Assembly (NCBI GenBank): GCA_002421605.1
Contig: DISJ01000009.1
Location: forward strand, 125,130-189,129
Direction: 5' to 3'
Length of the DNA stretch: 64,000 bases
Source: Rhodobacteraceae bacterium UBA6213
GTDB lineage: Bacteria; Pseudomonadota; Alphaproteobacteria; Rhodobacterales; Rhodobacteraceae
In this document: in pieces, positions 17,282-25,474 of the stretch
How the letters are laid out: every line of letters starts with the position of its first letter
Numbering within the stretch: position 1 is the first letter of the stretch
Program-made: the position numbers and the translations under genes
The notes under the pieces: model-generated
Told to the model about the DNA's origin: nothing
Database searches by the model: none
Seen by the model: the letters and a program-made list of their open reading frames with translations, nothing else

Positions 17282-17566
17282 TCAAAGGCCGTTTTGCAGA
17301 TCGACCACTTCGGTCAGCCGCACGGCAAGCTGCCCCGCCTGGTCGCCGGTAAGCTCTGTCAACTCTCCGCGCGCGATCAGTTTGTCGCCAACGTAAAGCT
17401 CTACCGGATCATCGACGCGTCGGTCGAGCGGCAGGATCGCGTCGCGCTTCAACCGCAACAACTCTCGCACAAGAGGGCGCGCCGTGCCGACCGATATGGT
17501 AATTTCTATCGGTACTTGCGTAAAAGGGTTGGCGAACCGTGGATCGGGCTGGTTAGAGCTATCCAT
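17282..17566 (-). CDS. fliN: Flagellar motor switch protein FliN
   Basis: FliN is the SpoA-domain protein of the C-ring that helps switch rotation and docks the export ATPase complex. The 94-residue protein is nearly all SpoA domain (PIEITISVGTARPLVRELL, then GDKLIARGEL and RLTEVVD). The ATG at 17566 has AAGGAGAG just upstream; a longer version from 17587 is unlikely. It overlaps the end of fliH by eight bases and precedes fliP by one. No fliM or fliG gene is in the window, so its C-ring partners lie elsewhere. Confidence 0.93.
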   Translation of the reverse strand: MDSSNQPDPRFANPFTQVPIEITISVGTARPLVRELLRLKRDAILPLDRRVDDPVELYVGDKLIARGELTELTGDQAGQLAVRLTEVVDLQNGL

Positions 17567-18155
17567 CGCTCTCTCCTTGGCTTTCAAGTTGGAAAAAGGC
17601 CGTCACGGCGGCGACCATGGAGGCGGTGACGGCATCAAGGTCAATGCGCGTTTCTGAGTCGTCAAAATGCAGATAAACCTGCGCGTCGCTTAATGAGGGC
17701 TCTTCGATAAACTGCAGCGGAAACCCCGCGCGCGCCCGCAAGATCGCCTCGACCGTCTCGCGACTTTCAGGGCTGACCACAACGGTCAGAGGCGACTCTG
17801 CCAACTTTTCCGCCAGCGGCATGAGTTTTTCCAGCGCCACCATGCCCACCGATTCGCGGGCTAAGCGGGGCAGCACCTTGGCCACCATGTCATGAAGCAG
17901 CGGCTTGAGCGCGCGCAGCACATGACTGCGCGCTTCGTGATAGCTGAAGGCAAGCGCCTGCAGATTTCGGCCAAGATCGGCGCGCAACTTTGCAGCCTCG
18001 CCTTCCTGCGCGGCGACGGCGTCTTCCCAGCCGGCGCTATATCCTTTTTCGAATGAGGCAAGCTTGGCCTCTTCAAGATCGGCCAGATTCATATGGATTG
18101 CTTCGCCATCCTGCCCATCAGTATCAAAGGTTTCTAGGCGAAACGGCTGCGTCAT
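17559..18155 (-). CDS. fliH: FliH-like flagellar assembly protein
   Basis: A 198-residue protein between fliF and fliN, where the export ATPase regulator FliH is expected. It has a charged N-terminal part, a predicted coiled coil (EKGYSAGWEDAVAAQEGEAAKLRADL) and a C-terminal region with the pattern of FliH/V-ATPase subunit E (LTVVVSPESRETVEAIL). Sequence conservation in this family is low, so position carries much of the weight. The ATG at 18155 overlaps the fliF stop by four bases. Known FliH binds FliI and FliN on the cytoplasmic side of the motor. Confidence 0.82.
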   Translation of the reverse strand: MTQPFRLETFDTDGQDGEAIHMNLADLEEAKLASFEKGYSAGWEDAVAAQEGEAAKLRADLGRNLQALAFSYHEARSHVLRALKPLLHDMVAKVLPRLARESVGMVALEKLMPLAEKLAESPLTVVVSPESRETVEAILRARAGFPLQFIEEPSLSDAQVYLHFDDSETRIDLDAVTASMVAAVTAFFQLESQGESDG

Positions 18156-19774
18156 CCGGCACGCTCCCCATGATCTTCCATCCAACTGCGCAAGATCTCG
18201 ACCGATTCGTCCTGGCGTTCGTTGATCAGCCGTTTCAGCCGCGCCACTGGGTCCTGCGCGTTATTGCGATCGCCGAAATCGCCGGTTCCCATCGGCATCG
18301 CCATTTCAAAACCCGAAATCACTGGCAAGTCCGAGGGCACATAACCTTCGTCGTCAATGACCCCGGTCAGCGCCCCTGCCGGTCTTGCGGCCGGCGAGTT
18401 TTCAGGTGACGGCAATTCAGAAAATCGCGGCGACATTGGCCGGGTAAAGATCGGGCGGAGCACGAAAAGGCCGAGCACCAGAACCACAGTGGCAAGCACC
18501 GCAAGCTGGACAAGCGACATCACGTCAATTGCAAGGCTCGAAAAGACACCCGGCGCTGTTGCTTCGCCTGCCGCGGCAATTGGCTGAAACGGCATAGATT
18601 TGAGAGTGATGACATCGCCGCGCGCGGCGTCATAGCCGACCGCCGAGGCGACCAGATCGTGCAACGCCGCAAGCTCTTGCTCAGAGCGTGGCTCGAAACC
18701 TGTGGTGCCATCGGGGGCGGTGGTTTGCACGGCATCGACCAGCACGGCCACACTGAGCCGCTTGATAGCGCCGGGGTTACGCAAAACTTCGCGCGTGGTT
18801 TCCGACACCTCGAAGTTGACTCGTTCGCTGGTCTCGCTCTGCTCGCTTTGCGAGTTGCCGCCCGCGCTGCCGGTGCCAGAGGGCAGATTGGATGCTACGG
18901 TCACTGCGCCCTGACCGTTGTCAGACGAGGAATTGCTGCGCTCTTGCGTTTCGGTGGAAATCGCCACACGGGTCGACGGGTCGAACGTGCGTTCGGTAAT
19001 CGCCTCGCGTTCCGTAACGGTCTCGATCGAAACCTCGACGACGGCGTTGCCATAGCCCACGCGCGCCTCAAGCAGACGCTCGACACTTTGTTTCAGCTCT
19101 TGCGCGCGACTGTCGCCACCGGGCGCCGCAGCAAGCTCTTCGCCCGAGGCGATCAGGCCACCGATGCTGTCGATCACCGAAACATCCTCAGGCGTCATTC
19201 CAGTAACGGCAGAAGAAATAAGGTATTTCAATGCTTTGGCCTGCGCTGGTGAAAGCCCGCCCGCCACTGTTGCCACAATGACCGAGGCACTTGGATGCAA
19301 GTCTTTGCGAAAGGGTTGTGCGGTCGGGTTGGCGATATAGACACGCGCGCTACGGATCAGCGGACTTGAGGCGATGGTACGCCCCAGTTCACCCTCTTTG
19401 GCACGCCAGTAGGCCGCGTCGAACATCTGCGATGTGGTGCCAAAACCCGATAGCGAGTCGAGCAGCTCGTAACCCGCGCCCCCCGGCGTTGGCAAGCCTT
19501 CACCGGCAAGCAACATCCGCAATTCGTCTCGCCGCGCGGCCTCAACGTAAATCGCGTCGCCGCGCACTTCATAGGCCGCGCCGCGCTGGTCGAGCGCCGC
19601 CACGACATCGCCCGCCTGCGCCCCTTCAAGCCGCGCATAAAGCAACGCCATCGATGGCTTTGAGGCCATGCCCGAAAGCGCCAGAACCGCCGCAAATACC
19701 ACCAGCGCGGCAATGCCGACCATCACGCGACGACGCGTATCGAACGTCATCCAGATGCCTATCAACGGCTGCAA
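18152..19774 (-). CDS. fliF: Flagellar MS-ring protein FliF
   Basis: FliF builds the MS ring in the inner membrane around the export gate. The 540-residue protein has an N-terminal transmembrane helix (VMVGIAALVVFAAVLALSGM), the ring-building motifs (LLYARL, GLPTPGGAGYELLD, ASVIV), and a second transmembrane helix (LVQLAVLATVVLVLGLFVL) near residue 430; the C-terminal tail binds FliG in known systems. The start is a TTG at 19774, decided by a full AGGAGG six bases upstream. It heads the operon with fliH, fliN and fliP, and is divergent from fliL. Confidence 0.96.
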   Translation of the reverse strand: MQPLIGIWMTFDTRRRVMVGIAALVVFAAVLALSGMASKPSMALLYARLEGAQAGDVVAALDQRGAAYEVRGDAIYVEAARRDELRMLLAGEGLPTPGGAGYELLDSLSGFGTTSQMFDAAYWRAKEGELGRTIASSPLIRSARVYIANPTAQPFRKDLHPSASVIVATVAGGLSPAQAKALKYLISSAVTGMTPEDVSVIDSIGGLIASGEELAAAPGGDSRAQELKQSVERLLEARVGYGNAVVEVSIETVTEREAITERTFDPSTRVAISTETQERSNSSSDNGQGAVTVASNLPSGTGSAGGNSQSEQSETSERVNFEVSETTREVLRNPGAIKRLSVAVLVDAVQTTAPDGTTGFEPRSEQELAALHDLVASAVGYDAARGDVITLKSMPFQPIAAAGEATAPGVFSSLAIDVMSLVQLAVLATVVLVLGLFVLRPIFTRPMSPRFSELPSPENSPAARPAGALTGVIDDEGYVPSDLPVISGFEMAMPMGTGDFGDRNNAQDPVARLKRLINERQDESVEILRSWMEDHGERAG

Positions 19775-19835
19775 AACGCACCTCCTGATGAGCGGGCTTC
19801 TACCCTTCGTGCTCCAGATCAGTGCCCGATTGCGC

Positions 19836-19850
19836 TTAACAATCGGTTAG
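19836..19850 (+). promoter_or_regulatory. CtrA-like box in the fliF/fliL divergent promoter
   Basis: TTAA, seven bases, TTAG: one mismatch from the CtrA consensus TTAA-N7-TTAA. It lies in the 120-base region between the divergent fliF and fliL starts, 44 bases before the fliL ATG. The match is seen directly; binding by CtrA is inferred from its known control of alphaproteobacterial flagellar genes. Confidence 0.6.
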
Positions 19851-19894
19851 TGAGCTTTGGTCTATATCGACATTACCGGATTAGCGGGGATGCC

Positions 19895-20386
19895 ATGGCC
19901 GATACCGACCTCGCGGTGCAAGCCGCGCCTGTGAAAAAGTCGAAAATGCCCTTGTTTGCTGGGCTGGGTGCCATGGCCCTGCTTGGGGGGGGCGCATTTT
20001 ACGCGGTGTATTCCGGGCTGATTCTTGCGCCTGCGACAAGTGAACCGCACACCGCGGCGGAAGACATCGTTGTGGCTGCCCTGCCAGATATCGCTTTCGT
20101 GCCGCTGGATGCACTTGTGATCCAGCTCGGGAGTGGCAACTCGGCGCGCCATCTGCTGTTTCGTGCGCAGCTTGAGGTTGCTTCGGCCTTTCAGGCGGAT
20201 GTGCAGCTTTTGCTACCGCGTGTGATGGACGTGCTGAATGGTTATCTGCGCGCCGTCGATATTGCGGAACTTGAGGATAGCTCGGCGCTGATCCGGCTAC
20301 GCGCGCAAATGCTGCGCCGCGTGCAAATTGTCACCGGCGAGGGGCGCGTGCGCGACCTGCTGGTGACTGAGTTCGTGGTAAACTGA
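19895..20386 (+). CDS. fliL: Flagellar basal body-associated protein FliL
   Basis: FliL is a single-pass inner-membrane protein around the stator that supports torque. The 163-residue protein has a cytoplasmic N-terminus, one transmembrane helix (PLFAGLGAMALLGGGAFYAVYSG) and a periplasmic domain ending in the typical VQIVTGEGRVRDLLVTEFVVN. I chose the ATG at 19895, preceded by GCGGGGA; an in-frame upstream start at 19850 would overlap the promoter motif. It begins the fliL-to-flhB run. A second FliL homologue occurs at 29842-30318. Confidence 0.93.
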   Translation: MADTDLAVQAAPVKKSKMPLFAGLGAMALLGGGAFYAVYSGLILAPATSEPHTAAEDIVVAALPDIAFVPLDALVIQLGSGNSARHLLFRAQLEVASAFQADVQLLLPRVMDVLNGYLRAVDIAELEDSSALIRLRAQMLRRVQIVTGEGRVRDLLVTEFVVN

Positions 20387-20398
20387 GGAGCGTGAGCG

Positions 20399-20758
20399 AT
20401 GGACTTCATTGCAGATATTCTGCTTGGCGCGGGCGCACTCGGTGCTGCGGCCTATTGTCTGGTGCTCGCAGCGCGGCTCAAGCGGTTCAATCAGCTTGAA
20501 ACCGGCATGGGCGGCGCCATCGCCGTGCTTTCAGCGCAGGTTGATGACATGACTCGAGCGTTGCAAAAGGCGCAAGGGGCGGCCGGTGCCTCGGTCTCCA
20601 CGCTTGGCACATTGACAGAGCGATCAGAGAAAGCCGCCGAACGGCTTGAGTTGTTGCTGGCTTCGATGCACGACCTGCCCGAACCGAGTGAAGGTGGGCG
20701 TCGGCTCAAAGTGGTACGACGGCGCGTGCAACACGAAGATCTGGAGGTTGCGGAATGA
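20399..20758 (+). CDS. Small membrane/coiled-coil protein of the flagellar cluster (DUF6468-like)
   Basis: A 119-residue protein with one N-terminal transmembrane helix (DILLGAGALGAAAYCLVLAARL), then a coiled-coil stretch (GAIAVLSAQVDDMTRALQKA and SEKAAERLELLLASM) and a basic C-terminus (RRLKVVRRRVQH). GAGG precedes the ATG. It sits 12 bases after fliL and overlaps the MotE-like gene by four bases, so it is cotranscribed with motor genes. I believe this corresponds to DUF6468, found in flagellar loci of Rhodobacterales, but the domain number is from memory. Function unknown; an accessory of FliL or the stator is inferred from position. Confidence 0.75.
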   Translation: MDFIADILLGAGALGAAAYCLVLAARLKRFNQLETGMGGAIAVLSAQVDDMTRALQKAQGAAGASVSTLGTLTERSEKAAERLELLLASMHDLPEPSEGGRRLKVVRRRVQHEDLEVAE

Positions 20759-21369
20759 GCGGCGACACGGCCAAGCTCGCGACCACCCCACAGCAAATAC
20801 CGCCGAAACGTCGGCATCGAGGCGGGTCGGGAACACTTTGGGTCATCGTCGTTTTGCTGGCAAGTTCGGGCTTGATCCGCATTGGCGACGGCGCGGGTCA
20901 GGCATTTGCGGCCGCAACCGCGCCGCAAGAGGCGGAAGCCGTGGCAACCTGCGAACCCGCGCCCAATGCCGGGGCCTTGCTTGACGAACTTCGCAGACGC
21001 GAATCGGTGCTTGCCACGCGCGAAGCCGCGCTGGAAAGCCGCGCGCAGACTGTAACGCTCGCCCAATCGCAACTTGAACTGAAGCTGGCAGAGCTGGTGG
21101 CGGCGGAAGACCGGCTTGCGGCAACACTTGCCAGAACCGACGGCGCAGCCGAAGGCGATGTTGCGCGGCTCGTGACGGTGTATGAAAATATGAAGCCCAA
21201 GGAAGCTGCCGCCGTTTTTTCCGAGATGGCGCCAGAGTTCGCCGCAGGGTTTCTTGCACGCATGCGCCCAGATGCGGCGGCCTTGGTGTTTGCGGGGCTA
21301 GAGCCGAAGGCGGCCTATGCCATCAGCGTGCTGATCGCCGGGCGCAACGCCGCAGCGCCGGTTCAGTAA
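20755..21369 (+). CDS. MotE-like flagellar protein
   Basis: A 204-residue protein with an N-terminal membrane anchor or signal (GTLWVIVVLLASSGLIRIG), a coiled coil at about 75-125 and a C-terminal MgtE-N-like domain (YENMKPKEAAAVFSEM, then FLARMRPDAAALVFAGL). This is the layout of the MotE family; in Sinorhizobium meliloti MotE is a periplasmic chaperone needed for the stator-associated protein MotC. The C-domain also resembles the middle domain of FliG. It precedes motA by 60 bases. Confidence 0.82.
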   Translation: MSGDTAKLATTPQQIPPKRRHRGGSGTLWVIVVLLASSGLIRIGDGAGQAFAAATAPQEAEAVATCEPAPNAGALLDELRRRESVLATREAALESRAQTVTLAQSQLELKLAELVAAEDRLAATLARTDGAAEGDVARLVTVYENMKPKEAAAVFSEMAPEFAAGFLARMRPDAAALVFAGLEPKAAYAISVLIAGRNAAAPVQ

Positions 21370-21429
21370 TGCACAGAGAGTTTCTTAATCGCGCTCTGCG
21401 ATGGTTCAGGCGATGACGGGGGCGCGCGC

Positions 21430-22299
21430 ATGATCGGTGTTATCGGCATTATTGTCATCTTCGTGATGGTGTTCGGCGGCTTCAAACTTGCCGGTGGCCA
21501 CCTCGAAATCATCTTGGAAGCTGTGCCACACGAAATGATCACCATAGGTGGTGCGGCCGTTGGCGCCTTTGTCATTTCCAACGATTTTCCCACCATCAAA
21601 CGCACGCTCAAGGATATCGGCAAGGTCTTTAAGGGTGCGTCGTGGAAACCCGCCGATTTCCGCGATCTGCTCTGTCTGCTCTTCGAACTCATCCGCTTGG
21701 CGCGCCAAAACCCGGTTGCCATCGAAGAACATATCGAAGCGCCTCAGAACTCCAGCATCTTTGGCAAATACCCGAAAATCCTCAAAGATCATGCAGCGAT
21801 TGAACTAATTTGCGACACCCTGCGCTCCGCCTCGATGAACTATGACGACCCGCATCAGGTTGAAGAGGTGCTGGAAAAGCAACTTGACGCCAACCTTCAA
21901 CACGCGTTGCACGGCAGCCACGCGCTGCAGTCCATCGCCGATGCGCTTCCCGCGCTTGGCATCGTCGCCGCGGTCCTTGGCGTGATCAAGACCATGGGCT
22001 CGATCGACCAACCACCCGAAATCCTAGGGGAAATGATCGGTGGTGCGCTGGTTGGAACGTTTCTGGGGGTGTTCATGGCTTACGGGTTTGCCGGACCCTT
22101 CGCGCAAAAGGTCAAATCCGTAGTCGAGGAAGACAGCCATTTTTATAGCCTGATCCGTGAAGTGCTGGTGGCCAATCTGCATAATCACGCCACCAACATC
22201 TGCATCGAAGTTGGGCGCCAGAATACGCCGCACCACATCCGCCCCAGCTTCTCGGAACTGGAGGAGGCGCTCAAGGCGATCAAGCAGGACGCGGCATGA
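21430..22299 (+). CDS. motA: Flagellar motor stator protein MotA
   Basis: MotA is the torque-generating subunit of the proton-driven stator and contacts FliG. The 289-residue protein has four transmembrane segments: two near the N-terminus (IGVIGIIVIFVMVFGGFKLAG; MITIGGAAVGAFVIS) and two after the cytoplasmic loop (ADALPALGIVAAVLGVIKTMG; LVGTFLGVFMAYGFAGPF). The loop contains the charged FliG-contact region. The length fits alphaproteobacterial MotA. Its usual partner motB is not adjacent or anywhere in the window. It overlaps the next gene by four bases. Confidence 0.96.
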   Translation: MIGVIGIIVIFVMVFGGFKLAGGHLEIILEAVPHEMITIGGAAVGAFVISNDFPTIKRTLKDIGKVFKGASWKPADFRDLLCLLFELIRLARQNPVAIEEHIEAPQNSSIFGKYPKILKDHAAIELICDTLRSASMNYDDPHQVEEVLEKQLDANLQHALHGSHALQSIADALPALGIVAAVLGVIKTMGSIDQPPEILGEMIGGALVGTFLGVFMAYGFAGPFAQKVKSVVEEDSHFYSLIREVLVANLHNHATNICIEVGRQNTPHHIRPSFSELEEALKAIKQDAA

Positions 22300-24611
22300 T
22301 CGCCTTGCTGCGCCTTTGGCTGGTCACATTGCTGCTGGCCTTGCCAGTATCGGCCGAAACCGTGCTGGTGCAATCTGGCGAGCACAACTCCTTTTCACGA
22401 CTGGTGCTGCGGCTAAGCGAGCCGAGCGACTGGTTGCTTGGCAAAACCGACGCTGGATATGAGCTACGGCTTTTGCGACCTGATATCACCCTCGATCTGG
22501 CGCGGGCCTTCCAGCTCATTCCGCGCACCCGCATCACCGAGCTGGCCGGCATTGAAAGCGGGCTTTTGCTATCGGTGGCGCGCGGAACGCATGCAATCGC
22601 GTTTGAAACACAGCCCGGTACGATCGTGATCGACGTTACCACCGGCCCAGCGCCCGCAGATTCGCGCTTTGAGGCTCCGTTGCCGGCGGCGGCCCCACTG
22701 GTTGTTCCCGAAACTGCGCCCGCGACACCTGCAACGGCACGCGCGCAAAGCGATCTGGTCCTGCCGATGCGCCCGGCCATAGTGCCGCCCGATCCCCGCC
22801 TCGCCCACGCCTGGCCAAAACTTGCCGCTTCGGATCGGATCTCTGGTATATCGCCGGGGCTCACGGCACCTCAAACAGCGGCTTTCCCCGACCCGCGCGT
22901 AGCCGAGGCCGAGCAACAGCTGATATTGCAGCTTGGCCGCGCTGCCAGTCAGGGCATCGTGACCATGACGCTTCCTGATAGCGCGGCCCCGCCCGCCGCG
23001 CCATCGCCCCAAACCCCTCAGCCACCAGCCGAGCCCGCACCGCCCAATCTTGGCACGCGGGCGGCACGTCAACTCGCCGTGCGCTCTCAGACAGTTTTCG
23101 ATCGTGACGGCCCTGGGCGCTATCCTCGCGACATGCTTAGTGCGGATGGTCTGACCTGCATCACGGACGACATCGTTAACGTCTCAGGTTGGTCAAACAA
23201 CGAGCCGGTGGCGCTGCAAATTGGTGCCGCACAAGTTGGCTTGATTGGCGAGTTTGATCGACCAGACGCGGATCGCGTGCTTGCACTTGCGCGGCTTTAT
23301 ATCGCACTCGGGATGGGCGCGGAGGTTCCCGCGCTTTTACGGGGACTTAACACAGTCGTTGCGCATGCCGAGGTATTGCACGCCATGGCCGCGATCATTG
23401 ACGATGCACCGGTGCCTCCCGCAGCACGGTTGGCCGAGATGACCACATGTGATTCGCAGGTCGCGCTTTGGGCAGTGCTTGCCAGTTCATCCCTCGAGCC
23501 CGGTGCGGAGGTGAACACCCTTGCGATACTCCGCGCGTTTTCGAACCTGCCACTCAATTTGCGACATCTGCTAGGGCCGCGGCTTGCGGACCGTTTGCTA
23601 GAGATCGGCGCTGAGGCTGCCGCCCGCGCCCTGCGCAGCGCAATCACTCGTGCACCGGGTGAGCACGGCGCGGCAATTGGGCTGATCGACGCGGGGATCG
23701 AGATTTCAACCGGCGAACCCACGGCCGCGGCTGCCGCGCTGGTGCCAATCATGGCCGAAAACGGGCCGGACGCCCCGTTGGCAACGATCCGCTTCATCGA
23801 CGCGCAACTTGCGGCCGGGGCAACAGTGCAGCAAACAACTATCGAAGCCGCCGCAGCGCTGGCGTTTGAGCATCGCGAGGCAGCACTTGGCCCCGAACTT
23901 GCCCGCGCCCACATGCTTGCCGCAGGATCTGCGGGGCTTTTCGAACAGGCCTTCGCCGCACTTGCCAACATGCCTGAACAAGCCTCGGATGAGTTCGTGG
24001 CAGCGCGCACCGCGGAACTCATGCATCAGTTGGTTGCGACGCCAGATGATCTGGTTTTTGCGACGCAATATTTTGCAAATCGGACACTCGTCTTGTTGCA
24101 ACGCGACTGGGCACTGCAAATGCAAACCGCCGCGCGGCTGCTTGATCTCGGTTTTCCCGCCGAGGCGCGACGCGTGCTTGGGGCCGAGGCAGTGCGCACC
24201 GAAGAAGGCCGTCTGCTGCGCGCGCGCGCGTCCCTTCTTGAGGCCGACGGTACCGCCGCCCTTGCCGAAATCACCGGACTCAGCGGCATCGAGGCAACGC
24301 GGCTGCGCGCCGAAGCACTACGCCTAACCGGTGATCACGACGCCGCGCGGCGCGCCTTTGAGCGTGCCGATGACCCTGCCCGTGCCGCTGAAGAAGCCTG
24401 GGCGGGTGGTGCTTGGGCCGAGGCGGCGGTGCTTGGCACCGAATCCCAGCGCGCATTGTTGACAGCCTTCGGGCTTGGCGCGCCAACCCCTGGAACTGGG
24501 CCAGAGCAGCCCGAAGAGGCGCCCCTTGCCGCATCGCGCGCACTGCTTGCCAACGCCCGCGCCGCGCGCGAGGCGCTTGAAAAGATGCTCGCTGAAGCGC
24601 CTGCCGATTAA
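22296..24611 (+). CDS. Large exported helical-repeat protein of the motor operon, function unknown
   Basis: Not recognised as a named family. The 771-residue protein has a signal peptide (LLRLWLVTLLLALPVSA, cleavage near 20), an N-terminal beta-rich region (20-115, ending TIVIDVTTG) reminiscent of AMIN-type domains, a Pro/Ala-rich linker (about 120-265), and a long Ala/Leu-rich helical region resembling TPR repeats (about 300-740). Translation is coupled to motA (ATGA overlap) and a lytic transglycosylase follows. By position it could be a periplasmic stator or peptidoglycan adaptor like rhizobial MotC, but I see no direct sequence match to MotC. Confidence 0.75.
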   Translation: MIALLRLWLVTLLLALPVSAETVLVQSGEHNSFSRLVLRLSEPSDWLLGKTDAGYELRLLRPDITLDLARAFQLIPRTRITELAGIESGLLLSVARGTHAIAFETQPGTIVIDVTTGPAPADSRFEAPLPAAAPLVVPETAPATPATARAQSDLVLPMRPAIVPPDPRLAHAWPKLAASDRISGISPGLTAPQTAAFPDPRVAEAEQQLILQLGRAASQGIVTMTLPDSAAPPAAPSPQTPQPPAEPAPPNLGTRAARQLAVRSQTVFDRDGPGRYPRDMLSADGLTCITDDIVNVSGWSNNEPVALQIGAAQVGLIGEFDRPDADRVLALARLYIALGMGAEVPALLRGLNTVVAHAEVLHAMAAIIDDAPVPPAARLAEMTTCDSQVALWAVLASSSLEPGAEVNTLAILRAFSNLPLNLRHLLGPRLADRLLEIGAEAAARALRSAITRAPGEHGAAIGLIDAGIEISTGEPTAAAAALVPIMAENGPDAPLATIRFIDAQLAAGATVQQTTIEAAAALAFEHREAALGPELARAHMLAAGSAGLFEQAFAALANMPEQASDEFVAARTAELMHQLVATPDDLVFATQYFANRTLVLLQRDWALQMQTAARLLDLGFPAEARRVLGAEAVRTEEGRLLRARASLLEADGTAALAEITGLSGIEATRLRAEALRLTGDHDAARRAFERADDPARAAEEAWAGGAWAEAAVLGTESQRALLTAFGLGAPTPGTGPEQPEEAPLAASRALLANARAAREALEKMLAEAPAD

Positions 24612-24724
24612 AGCGGTCGCGCAGGGTGCGCCGCAAACGCCGCGCTTGGTCACCAAATCTCAACGCTTGGGCCGCTACCCTGCCAACGGGCGCAATACGT
24701 GTCCATGGGCAGGGGAGAATCCCG

Positions 24725-25474
24725 ATGGCGCGCATTTTTGTGGGACTATTCTGCGCAGTATTGTTAGCAGTACCTCAGGCCCGCGCCACGCTTTGGGCAC
24801 AGGAAATCTGCGAACAAGTCACACAAATCGCCGCGCACCAAAGCGGCGTCCCGATCAACGTGATGCGCGCAATTTCTCTGACCGAAACTGGCCGCACCAT
24901 TGACGGCGCGTATCGCGCCTGGCCCTGGGCCGTGAATATGGAGGGCGAGGCTGCATGGTTCGCCGACCGGGCCTCGGCCACTGCTTATGCGCTAGAAGCC
25001 TATGCCCGCGGCGCCCGCAGCTTTGACATCGGCTGTTTTCAGATCAACTACAAATGGCACGGCGCGCATTTCGCCTCGATCGAGCAAATGTTCGATCCGC
25101 TTGCTAACGCGCACTATGCCGCGCGCCTGCTGCTTGAGCTTTACGCCGAAAAGGGCAATTGGCGCGATGCAGCGGGCGCCTATCATTCGCGCACGCCCGA
25201 GTATGCAAACCGCTACATGGCCCGGTTCGAATCCATACTTACCTCGCTTACAGATGTGCCGCTTGCGCCCCCAAGGCAATCCGCGCCGGACATTCCTGAA
25301 ATTCCAGACATTGTGCTTGCGGCCTATGGTGTACCGGCACAACCCAATCAGCGCATCAATCGCTTTCCGCTTTTGCAAGCGGGCGGTGCGGGCGGGCACG
25401 GCTCGCTCGTTCCTCGCGGTGCAGACAGCATCACAGGGATGCTGAACACCACTGCTGCGCCGATGTTGCAGTGA
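24725..25474 (+). CDS. Lytic transglycosylase, flagellar (SltF-like)
   Basis: A 249-residue exported SLT-domain enzyme. The signal peptide is MARIFVGLFCAVLLAVPQARA; the catalytic Glu lies in AISLTETG near residue 58, followed by GCFQINYKWHG and the AGAYHSRTPEYANRY motif of goose-lysozyme-like transglycosylases. Such enzymes cut peptidoglycan to let the rod pass; Rhodobacter sphaeroides SltF is the known flagellar case. The ATG at 24725 has AGGGGAGA upstream. It lies between the 771-residue exported protein and flhA, and complements the rod-binding protein at 39228-39518, which has no muramidase domain. Confidence 0.9.
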   Translation: MARIFVGLFCAVLLAVPQARATLWAQEICEQVTQIAAHQSGVPINVMRAISLTETGRTIDGAYRAWPWAVNMEGEAAWFADRASATAYALEAYARGARSFDIGCFQINYKWHGAHFASIEQMFDPLANAHYAARLLLELYAEKGNWRDAAGAYHSRTPEYANRYMARFESILTSLTDVPLAPPRQSAPDIPEIPDIVLAAYGVPAQPNQRINRFPLLQAGGAGGHGSLVPRGADSITGMLNTTAAPMLQ

